From Roseiarcus sp036489975 (GTDB lineage Bacteria; Pseudomonadota; Alphaproteobacteria; Rhizobiales; Beijerinckiaceae), in the NCBI GenBank assembly GCA_036489975.1, contig DASXES010000088.1, positions 1 through 64,000 on the forward strand: 64,000 nt of DNA, written 5' to 3'. Position 1 is the stretch's first letter, and the number at the start of each line of letters is the position of its first letter. The translations under genes were made by a program, and so were the position numbers. The notes under the pieces are model-generated. The model worked only from the letters and a program-made list of their open reading frames with translations. It ran no database searches and was not told where the DNA came from. Positions 29,359 to 36,610 of the stretch are shown here, in pieces.

Positions 29359-31284
29359 TCAGACCTTCATTTGCGCTCCGAGTTCGACCACGCGATCGGA
29401 GGGCAGATTGAAGAAGTCCGGCGCGCTCGCCGCCTGTTTCGTCATGGCGATGAACAATTTGTCCTGCCAGAGCGGCATGCCCGAGTTGGGCGCCGTCTTC
29501 AGCGTGCGTCGCCCAAGGAAGAACGACGTCGTCATGATGTCGAACTTGAGCCCGGCCTTGCGCATCGCCGCCAAGGCTCTGGGGATGTGCGGTTGCTCCA
29601 TATAGCCGAAGTGAAGCGTGACCAGCATGAAATCGGGCGACAGACTGGTCATCTCGTATCGATTGGCAGCGGTCACGCGCGGGGTCGTCTCGTTGCGGAC
29701 GTTCAAAAGGACGACGCGCTCGTGCAGCACCTTGTTGTGCTTGAGATTGTGCATCAGCGACGAGGGGGCCGATGTCGGATCGTTGGTGAGGAAAACCGAT
29801 GTTCCCTGGACCCGCATGGGCTTCGACTTCTCGAGCATCTTGATCAGGTCGAGCATCGGGATCGAGTCTCGATGCGTCCGGGCCAGCAGGATTGCGCTGC
29901 CGCGCGACCAGGTCCACATGAGGATGAACATGGCCGTCCCGAGCGTAAGGGGAACCCACCCGCCATCCACGACCTTGTAGAGATTGGCGAAAAAGAAACC
30001 GACATCGATGACGAGAAACACGCCCGCGAGCGCCAGCGCCGCCCAAAGAGACCATCGCCACAGCTTCCAGACGACGAAAAAGGCGAGCGAGGTGTCGACG
30101 ACCATCGTGCCAGAAACCGCGATGCCATAGGCGTTGCCGAGCGCTTCGGAGGTACGGAACAAGAGCACCAGCGCGAGGACTCCGACCAGGATTATGCGAT
30201 TGACGCGCGGAATAAAAATCTGCCCTTCCTGGGTCGAGGAGGTGTGGACGATTTCAAGCCGCGGCAGCAGGCCAAGCTGGATCGCCTGACTGGTCAACGA
30301 AAAAGCGCCGGTGATGACGGCCTGGCTGGCGATGACTGTCGCCGCGGTCGCTAGCAGGATGAGGGGCACGAGCGCCCATGCTGGCGCCATCAGATAGAAG
30401 GGGTTCTCGACCGCCTTCGGATTGGTGATGATCAGCGCGCCCTGGCCGAGATAATTGCAAACCAGCGCCGGCAGAACGATGAACAGCCAGGCGGCCTGGA
30501 TCGGCCGGCGTCCGAAATGGCCCATATCGGCATAGAGCGCTTCAGCGCCGGTCACCGCCAGAAAGACGCTGCCCAGGACGATGAAGCCGATCAGACCGTG
30601 GCTATGAATGAACCAAAGCCCCGGGATTGGGCTCAACGCCTCCAAAATAATCCAGGCGGAGGCGATATGGGCGAGGCCGAGCACGGCGTTAACGACGAAA
30701 AACGTCACCATGATCGGGCTGAAGAAAGTCGCGACGCGGGCCGTGCCCCGGCTCTGGGCCGCGAACAGCAGCACCAGGATGACGAGTGTCGCCGGCAGTA
30801 CATAGCCCGCCAGGTCGGCGTCGACCTGCTTTAATCCTTCAAGCGCGGAAAGCACCGAAATAGCCGGCGTGATGATCGCGTCGCCCGAGAAGAGAGCGGC
30901 CCCGGCGACGCCGAGAAGAAAGACGATCGTCGTCCGCCGCCCGAGGGCGTTCTGCGCCAGCGCCACGAGCGAAAGGGTGCCGCCCTCGCCCTTGTTGTCG
31001 GCCTGCATGAGGAACAGGACGTATTTCCCCGTGACGACAAGCAGCAGCGCCCAGATAATCAGCGATACGACGCCGATCACCTGAGAGGGCGAGAGCGCGC
31101 TGTCATTCAGCTGACTAAGCGCCGTCCTCAATGCGTAGAGGGGGCTCGTGCCGATGTCGCCGAACACAACGCCGATCGAGCCCAGCGCCATAACCCCGAA
31201 ACTGCCCGGGGAATGGGTCTGGCCTTCGCCGCCGCTAGTGACAGACGGGGCCGGAACGGCGTCCTTCGATACGGGTTGCGACAT
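29359..31284 (-). CDS. kup: Kup-type potassium uptake protein
   Basis: 641 residues. It is a proton-coupled K+ importer of the KUP/HAK/KT family in the inner membrane. The N-terminal signature ALGSIGVVFGDIGTSPLYA is present, followed by TGKYVLFLMQADNKGEGG (the conserved GEGG loop) and about twelve hydrophobic segments up to residue 450. The hydrophilic C-terminal domain contains GTSVFLTNDP, LKHNKVLHERVVLLNV and FFLGRRTL, and the chain ends near LFIAMTKQAASAPDFFNLPSDRVVELG. All these blocks are normal for the family. It has its own upstream region of 156 nt behind the PcaD-like gene's stop. No regulatory element is evident. Confidence 0.97.
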   Translation of the reverse strand: MSQPVSKDAVPAPSVTSGGEGQTHSPGSFGVMALGSIGVVFGDIGTSPLYALRTALSQLNDSALSPSQVIGVVSLIIWALLLVVTGKYVLFLMQADNKGEGGTLSLVALAQNALGRRTTIVFLLGVAGAALFSGDAIITPAISVLSALEGLKQVDADLAGYVLPATLVILVLLFAAQSRGTARVATFFSPIMVTFFVVNAVLGLAHIASAWIILEALSPIPGLWFIHSHGLIGFIVLGSVFLAVTGAEALYADMGHFGRRPIQAAWLFIVLPALVCNYLGQGALIITNPKAVENPFYLMAPAWALVPLILLATAATVIASQAVITGAFSLTSQAIQLGLLPRLEIVHTSSTQEGQIFIPRVNRIILVGVLALVLLFRTSEALGNAYGIAVSGTMVVDTSLAFFVVWKLWRWSLWAALALAGVFLVIDVGFFFANLYKVVDGGWVPLTLGTAMFILMWTWSRGSAILLARTHRDSIPMLDLIKMLEKSKPMRVQGTSVFLTNDPTSAPSSLMHNLKHNKVLHERVVLLNVRNETTPRVTAANRYEMTSLSPDFMLVTLHFGYMEQPHIPRALAAMRKAGLKFDIMTTSFFLGRRTLKTAPNSGMPLWQDKLFIAMTKQAASAPDFFNLPSDRVVELGAQMKV

Positions 31285-31440
31285 GCGATAAGAAAACCTC
31301 GGGGCCAGCTGTCGACGGGCCCTGAAAGCGGCGGGTGTCTATAACCTCTCACCCCTGGAACGGAAAGGGCCAGGATTTCGGCCGTTCCATCGGCGCTCGG
31401 CAACCTCTTTCGGCGCCGCCGGCGGCACGCGACCCACCGC

Positions 31441-32232
31441 TCAAGAGGCGGCGCGCCTGGCGTGCTCGGCGATCAACCCCGCGACAATCTTCGGCTTCTC
31501 GACATTCGGGATATGACCCGCGCCCGCTATGACCTCAAACCGCGAGGCGGGAATGAGCGCCGCCGTTTCCCTAACCAGTGAGACTGGCGTGGAGCCGTCC
31601 TCGTCGCCGACCAGGCACAAGGTCGGCGCTTCGATCCGTCCGGCATATGGCCTGAGGTCGGCGCGCTTCAAGGCCCAGCAGGCGGCGAGATAGCCCTCTT
31701 TCGGCGTCCGCGTCAGCATGGCGCGCATGCCTGCGAGTTCGGCGGTCCGCTCGCTGCGGAACGCAGCGGTGAACCACCGCTCGAGGACGGAATCGGCGAT
31801 CGCCTCTATGCCCCCGCGCTCGACCTCAGCCATGCGCTGATCCCAAATCTCGTCGGTCCCGATCTTGGCCGCCGTGTCGCAAAGCACAAGCGCGGCCACG
31901 TGCTCGGGACGCTGGCGGTAGAATTCCTGTGCGATCACGCCCCCGATGGAAAGCCCGACAATGGTCGCGCGGCCGGCGCCGACTCGATCCAGAAGCGCTG
32001 CGAGGTCGCGCGCATAATCGCCCATGTCGTTCTGATCGGGTCCGGATTCGGAAAGCCCGTGGCCGCGCTTGTCATAGAGGACGATGCGGAAGTCCGGCGC
32101 GAGGATGCGGGCGACGGCGGTCCAGATGCGGAAATCGGTCCCGAGCGAATTGATGAAGACGAGCGGCGGGGCGTCGCGCGGCCCATGATCGGAAACGTGG
32201 ACGACAAGGCCGTTGGCCTTCACGAATTTCAT
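31441..32232 (-). CDS. pcaD: 3-oxoadipate enol-lactonase-like alpha/beta hydrolase
   Basis: 263 residues with the PcaD opening (VHVSDHGPRDAPPLVFINSLGTDFRIW). The catalytic triad is nucleophile Ser95 in VGLSIGGVIAQEF, Asp in LVGDEDGSTP, and His in GAGHIPNVEKP. PcaD hydrolyses 3-oxoadipate enol-lactone in the protocatechuate branch of the beta-ketoadipate pathway. None of pcaB, pcaC, pcaG, pcaH or pcaIJ is nearby, so it may instead act on another ester or lactone. The PcaD assignment rests on sequence resemblance, especially the NSLGTD and ALVLCDTAAKIGT blocks. It runs leftward, divergent from the calpain-like gene. Confidence 0.8.
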   Translation of the reverse strand: MKFVKANGLVVHVSDHGPRDAPPLVFINSLGTDFRIWTAVARILAPDFRIVLYDKRGHGLSESGPDQNDMGDYARDLAALLDRVGAGRATIVGLSIGGVIAQEFYRQRPEHVAALVLCDTAAKIGTDEIWDQRMAEVERGGIEAIADSVLERWFTAAFRSERTAELAGMRAMLTRTPKEGYLAACWALKRADLRPYAGRIEAPTLCLVGDEDGSTPVSLVRETAALIPASRFEVIAGAGHIPNVEKPKIVAGLIAEHARRAAS

Positions 32233-32353
32233 TGGCGCGGGTTTCTCAGACCGGCCGCGGCGCGGGTCGCCGAAGGCGGTCCACCCATAGCAGATCCAGG
32301 CGGGCGGCGCGCGCCTCGCGGACTCGCCGCTCAGCGGCTGGCCAGAGCCTAAC

Positions 32354-32411
32354 CGCCATTTTACCGGCGCGCCCTCAGGATTTCAAAGGCTTAGGACCCC
32401 GTTTAGTTCCG
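32354..32411 (-). repeat. 58-nt dispersed intergenic repeat, family 2, copy B
   Basis: Read on the minus strand it begins CGGAACTAAACGGGG and ends GCGCCGGTAAAATGGCG, the same ends as copy A at 22009-22066 and the same total length. Its centre contains TAAGCCTTTGAAATC, which also occurs in the family 1 repeat copy at 57907-57968. Confidence 0.75.
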
Positions 32412-32478
32412 CGTTTGCGGGGAGGCGAAAGAGGCCCCTCGTGGAGCCTGTCTCCATGTGGCCCAGCCAGTAGACCAG

Positions 32479-32506
32479 CCGGTCGCGGACATTTTTCCGC
32501 GACCGG
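32479..32506. promoter_or_regulatory. Perfect 10-bp inverted repeat
   Basis: CCGGTCGCGG (32479-32488) and CCGCGACCGG (32497-32506) flank an 8-nt loop ACATTTTT. The T-run is in the loop and not after the stem, so this is not a normal intrinsic terminator on the plus strand. It could be an operator or a processed-RNA hairpin 240 nt before the calpain-like gene. Confidence 0.55.
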
Positions 32507-32746
32507 ACGCCGCGCAGAAAAACTCACCAAAGATAATAACGGAAAATGAATGGTGATCTTCGTCATATTCACGTCCGGGCCAATTCACATATGGCGATGG
32601 TTGACAACTTACAGGTTGCAACAAAAGAATAGACTGTTGGGCCGATTGTCGCCGGTGTGTCGGGCGCCTCAATCATTCAAGGTTTATCCCCGTCAGAATC
32701 GGGAGCCGTCAAAGTCAATTAGAATAACACTTTGGGGAGCGCTGCC

Positions 32747-35704
32747 ATGGGTTCTCCGGCTTGGATCGACTCAGTATCCGACGCGGGCGTCAGAGCCGAT
32801 CTTCTGAACGATGACGGCGCTCTGACCTATGCCGACGCGGTGCAACTTCTGACGGATGTCGCCAACCGCGGCCCCGTTACCGCGGCAGAATTCAGTTCAC
32901 TGCAAACAATCGCCGCCAATCTGAACAACGGCCTGTCAGCGACAGCCTATGTCGCCACCGCTTTCATTCAGATCGTCGATGGGAGTCCGGCGAACGCCAC
33001 TTGGAACGGAGGCTCCGACACCGCCGTCCCGCTCGGCAATCTAAAAATCGGCTCCACATCGACGCAATTGTCCGAGCTGACCGGCAAATGGCTCCTCGGG
33101 ACCGACCTGCCCGATCCGACGCTGCCGAGCGGATCCGCCTCCTCGTCGCCGACTTACACTGCCGTCGTCGGGCCGCTCTATGGCTCCACAGGCGCTGCGT
33201 CCATCGAGGACATCTGCCAGGGAGCTGATGGGGATTGTGAGTTCCTGTCAGGCTTGGCGGATGAAATTGTCAATCATCCGCAGCTCCTGAGCTCAATGAT
33301 CGTCGCCAACGGCAATGGAACCTACGGCATTCGTTTCTACGTCAATGGGAACGAAATATGGGAAACCGTCAACAATGAGCTTCCGACAGCTTCGGGCGAG
33401 CTTGTCAATGCGCACAACTTCGATTCGCAAAACTCTGCTTTGTGGGCGGCTTTGATCGAAAAGGCCTATGCGCAGCTGAGCGCCACCGGCTTGATCGACC
33501 ATCCGGCGGTCAACAGTTACAATAACATCTGGGCCGATCCTCCGACAGCCGTGCTGGAGAACCTGACGGATTGCACGGACGTGACTTACTATCTCAGCTC
33601 CAGCGCCGATTGGTACAGCGACAAGACAATATTCCTCAACGCGCTTGCCGGTGACGACGACATCGTTCTGGAGATTCCCGCCGGCGGCTCCGATACCTAC
33701 GACAACGCCGGAAACACCGAACTCGTCGCCGACCACGCCTTCGCCGTGATCGGATATGATTCCGCGACCGGCGATTTCGTCGTCCGCAATCCGTGGGGAG
33801 ACAGCTATTCCGGGCAGGGCTGGGATCCACAATTCGAGGTTTCGCTGGCTCAGATTGCCGCTGACGACGGCGATCTCGTGGTCGACAATTCCGGAACTCA
33901 TGGCTCGACGATAGTCATCACGGCTCTTCCGCAGGAGATCTTATCCTCAGGCAGCCCGATCGGCGGCTTGTTTCGGGTGACGAATTCGACCGGGGCGTCG
34001 ATCACGCAATACAGGCTCCAGACGGTCGGCGCCGTTTCAGTTCAATTGAACGGCGCCGCCAACCTGGCGACGGCGGCTGAGACGGCGCAGGGGCAGGTCG
34101 TCATATCGGCGAGCGACCTCTCGAAGCTCAGGCTGAGCGGCTCCGTCTCGGGAACTGGCGACCTTTTGGTGTCGGCGAGCGATGGGTCAAGCTGGAGCGC
34201 GGCGACGGATATTCCGTTGACCGTCTCGGCTGGCGTCGCGCTGACCCAACCGCTCGACCTCGCGATAGCGCCCGGCGCAACCATTTCGCTATCCAGCCTT
34301 TTCAACGTCTCGGGTTCGCTGAACGCCAACGCCGCGGTCGAGGTTAATCTGCCCAACGGAAACGGCTCCCTGAATCTCAATGGGGCGACGGACATTTCCG
34401 GCGACCCCACCGTTGTCATGGTCTGGGCTACGCAACTGCCGCTGGTCACTTATACCGCCCCGGCATCAGGCGGAACGGCGCAGATCCAGCTCATCGTCTA
34501 CGATGGCGCGGTATGGTCGCCTTGGCTGACCGAGAACCTGACGCTGGACGGCGTCAGGACTGCGGCCGTGGCCGTGCAGGATTACGAGAATGGACAATTT
34601 GCGGAGTCATCACACGTCGTGGACACAGCGGCGCACATCTTCGCCAATCTCGACACGCTCCAGGACGCCTTTGCCGCCGGCGCCCTCCAGACGATCGCCT
34701 TGTCCGACAATACGCCTCAGGTGGAGGCCCTGAGCGCATACGATTACGCGCGTGATCGAGGGTTGCTGTCCATTCTGAGGGGAAATTACAGTATAAGAAA
34801 TGTCGGTTCGGCGGCATTGCCTCCGAACTTCTTCAACAACGTCGCCGAGGCCGGCATCCTTTGGCGAAACACAACCGGAAATATCGAGCTCTGGAACCCG
34901 AACGGCTCCGGCGGCTTCACTTACGATAATCTGGGCTCCGTCAGCACGACTTGGCAGATCGCAGGTACGGGCGACTTCAACGGCGCGGGCCAAGCGGGCA
35001 TCCTATGGCGCAATGCCTCGACCGGGGGCGTCGAGCTCTGGAATGCGAACGGTTCGGGCGGTTTCACCTACGACAACCTGGGTTCCGTCAACACCAGCTG
35101 GCAGATCGCCGGAACCGGCGACTTCAACGGGTCCGGTGAGACCGGGATCCTGTGGCGCAACGCCAATGGCGGCACGGAGCTCTGGAACCCGAATGGCTCG
35201 GGCGGCTTCGCTTACGACAATCTGGGCTCCGTCAACACCAGCTGGCGCGTCGCCGGGACCGGCGATTTCACCGGAACCGGCAGCGATGGCATCCTGTGGC
35301 GCAACTCGACCAACGGGAATGTCGAGATCTGGAACGCCAACGGCTCAGGAGGCTTCACATACGATAACCTCGGCGCCGTCAATTCAAGCTGGCAGATCGC
35401 AGGAACCGGCGATTTCACCGGAACCGGGGAAGACAGCATCCTGTGGCGCAACGCCAACGGCGACACGGAGCTTTGGAACCCCAACGGCTCGGGCGGCTTC
35501 ACCTACCAGGATCTTGGCGTCGTCAACACCAGTTGGCAGATTGCCGAAACTGGCGATTTCACCGGGAGCGGCCAATCCGGAATCCTGTGGCGCAATACGA
35601 GCGGCGCCACGGAGCTTTGGAACCCCAACGGCTCGGGCGGCTTCACCTACGAGAATCTGGGCGCCGTCGCCGCCAACTGGTCGGTGCAAAAAATCTTCGC
35701 CTAA
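32747..35704 (+). CDS. Calpain-like cysteine protease with FG-GAP-like repeats
   Basis: 985 residues from ATG 32747 (GGGGAG 7 nt upstream). The N-terminal 150 residues are Ala/Asn/Thr-rich with no signal peptide. The next domain resembles C2 (calpain) proteases: Cys164 in GADGDCEFLSGLADEI, His330 in VADHAFAVIGYD, Asn348 in VVRNPWGDSYSGQGW. The order and spacing (166 and 18 residues) fit a calpain core. Residues 390-620 look like beta-sandwich filler. About 620-690 contain SSHVVDTAAHIFANLDTLQD and ALQTIALSD, a module I associate with type I-secreted surface proteins. Six repeats of about 48 residues end the protein. It is probably secreted by a non-Sec route, but no type I exporter is in the window. 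Composition is less GC-rich than its neighbours, suggesting transfer. The protease activity is inferred from motifs only. Confidence 0.8.
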   Translation: MGSPAWIDSVSDAGVRADLLNDDGALTYADAVQLLTDVANRGPVTAAEFSSLQTIAANLNNGLSATAYVATAFIQIVDGSPANATWNGGSDTAVPLGNLKIGSTSTQLSELTGKWLLGTDLPDPTLPSGSASSSPTYTAVVGPLYGSTGAASIEDICQGADGDCEFLSGLADEIVNHPQLLSSMIVANGNGTYGIRFYVNGNEIWETVNNELPTASGELVNAHNFDSQNSALWAALIEKAYAQLSATGLIDHPAVNSYNNIWADPPTAVLENLTDCTDVTYYLSSSADWYSDKTIFLNALAGDDDIVLEIPAGGSDTYDNAGNTELVADHAFAVIGYDSATGDFVVRNPWGDSYSGQGWDPQFEVSLAQIAADDGDLVVDNSGTHGSTIVITALPQEILSSGSPIGGLFRVTNSTGASITQYRLQTVGAVSVQLNGAANLATAAETAQGQVVISASDLSKLRLSGSVSGTGDLLVSASDGSSWSAATDIPLTVSAGVALTQPLDLAIAPGATISLSSLFNVSGSLNANAAVEVNLPNGNGSLNLNGATDISGDPTVVMVWATQLPLVTYTAPASGGTAQIQLIVYDGAVWSPWLTENLTLDGVRTAAVAVQDYENGQFAESSHVVDTAAHIFANLDTLQDAFAAGALQTIALSDNTPQVEALSAYDYARDRGLLSILRGNYSIRNVGSAALPPNFFNNVAEAGILWRNTTGNIELWNPNGSGGFTYDNLGSVSTTWQIAGTGDFNGAGQAGILWRNASTGGVELWNANGSGGFTYDNLGSVNTSWQIAGTGDFNGSGETGILWRNANGGTELWNPNGSGGFAYDNLGSVNTSWRVAGTGDFTGTGSDGILWRNSTNGNVEIWNANGSGGFTYDNLGAVNSSWQIAGTGDFTGTGEDSILWRNANGDTELWNPNGSGGFTYQDLGVVNTSWQIAETGDFTGSGQSGILWRNTSGATELWNPNGSGGFTYENLGAVAANWSVQKIFA
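34850..35701 (+). repeat. Six tandem coding repeats (FG-GAP/VCBS-like)
   Basis: Within the calpain-like gene, units of about 47-49 codons repeat six times; the last is slightly short. The unit core is GILWRN, ELWNPNGSGGFTYDNLG, NTSWQIAGTGDF, then NGSG. The loop GDFNGSG before each ILW strand resembles calcium-binding loops of beta-propeller FG-GAP repeats; six to seven blades would close one propeller. Units are highly similar at DNA level, indicating recent duplication or homogenisation. Confidence 0.85.
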
Positions 35705-36177
35705 GGCGGACGCGCGGGGTCGGCGCGCCCCCGGCGCCGGCATTGCGGTGCACATTACGGTGACAGTTTACTCAATCCCCATTTGAACGCCGATGCCCGC
35801 CTATTACGGAATTCCGTCGACGGAGGCTGCGCGGCGTTCGCGCAAGCGCGACAACGCCTCGTCGAAGTCCGGGACGCGATACAGAAAACCGACAATTTCT
35901 TGCCAGGCCGGCGAAGACCTGATATTGTTTTTCAGAAATATCAAAAAGCTCCGCTTGCATTTTCGTCGGCGACACGCCACTCGGGCTTTAGGCGCCAAGC
36001 GCGGGGACGACTCGTTAATGGCGCCGCAGGTCATTGAAAACGCTCAAAACGGACGCATAAACGCCAAGCCGCAGGGTTCCGCCTTTTGAGTGGGGAATCG
36101 ACCACGCGAGTTCCGTATCGACCTCACCCGGCGCAGGGGATTCTCTCGGCTGCAGCCGGGGAAGAGCGCGGCCCCAC
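35705..36177. other. Intergenic region, calpain-like gene / gamma-glutamylcyclotransferase
   Basis: 473 nt between convergent genes. On the minus strand 35804-36034 is open and ends FLIFLKNNIRSSPAWQEIVG, FLYRVPDFDEALSRLRERRA. Another frame overlaps it (35772-35975). The first reads like part of a real small protein, but no convincing start or family is visible; it may be a gene remnant. No terminator with a T-tract is seen. Confidence 0.4.
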
Positions 36178-36600
36178 CTACCGCCTCGCCAGTCCCTCCA
36201 GCGTTTGGATCCCCTCCGCCGGCAGCGGCCATGAGCGCGCCGCCGCGAGGACGTCGGCCATATAATCGGAACGTAGAGCGCCGGGCCCCGTGTTGGCGCC
36301 GAAATAGACGATCGCCCGCTTCGGCCCGCGCTCGGCGATGACCGGCTGCATGAGCTTCGTGTAGAGGCCCTGCGGCACGCCCTCGTAGCGGTCGAGCGGC
36401 GCGACGTCGGCCAGCGCCAGATCCCACAGGACGCCGTGCACTGCGGAGGCGGAAGCGCGAACGGCGGTCAGCCAGCCCTCGCGCATGACCGCGAGCCTGT
36501 GGCGCTCGAGCCGCGCCAGCCCGAGCGCCTTCGAGCGCGGGCAGCGGCGGGCCATCGCGGTCACGCTCATGTTGGCGCCATAGGCGAAATAGAGGGGCGT
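36178..36600 (-). CDS. Gamma-glutamylcyclotransferase-like protein with apparent ACG start
   Basis: 140 residues if read from ACG 36600. The frame opens TPLYFAYGANMSVTAMARRCP, the conserved N-terminus of the family including the YGxN substrate loop, and continues with VHGVLWDL, LDRYEGVPQGLY and AIVYFG. These enzymes cleave gamma-glutamyl peptides to 5-oxoproline. No ATG, GTG or TTG precedes YFAYGAN in frame: an in-frame TGA lies just upstream. ACG has AGGAG 8 nt before it, where an ATG would be expected. The first ATG (36570) would delete the active-site loop. The gene starts 10 nt after the rsh stop, so it is probably translated by coupling. Either ACG is used or the gene carries a start-codon mutation. 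Confidence 0.75.
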   Translation of the reverse strand, partial: TPLYFAYGANMSVTAMARRCPRSKALGLARLERHRLAVMREGWLTAVRASASAVHGVLWDLALADVAPLDRYEGVPQGLYTKLMQPVIAERGPKRAIVYFGANTGPGALRSDYMADVLAAARSWPLPAEGIQTLEGLARR

Positions 36601-36610
36601 CGCGCGTCTC

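Larger units (their letters stand above)
32233..32746. other. Divergent intergenic region, pcaD / calpain-like gene
   Basis: 514 nt with no gene. It contains the inverted copy of the 58-nt repeat (32354-32411), a perfect 10-bp hairpin (32479-32506), and a more AT-rich stretch from 32510 to 32730, which is the likely promoter region of the calpain-like gene. The local GC drop begins here and continues into that gene. Confidence 0.5.

Noticed and set aside
35772..36034. Two overlapping minus-strand frames that each look partly protein-like
   Set aside because: Neither has a clear start or family; recorded only in the intergenic entry.
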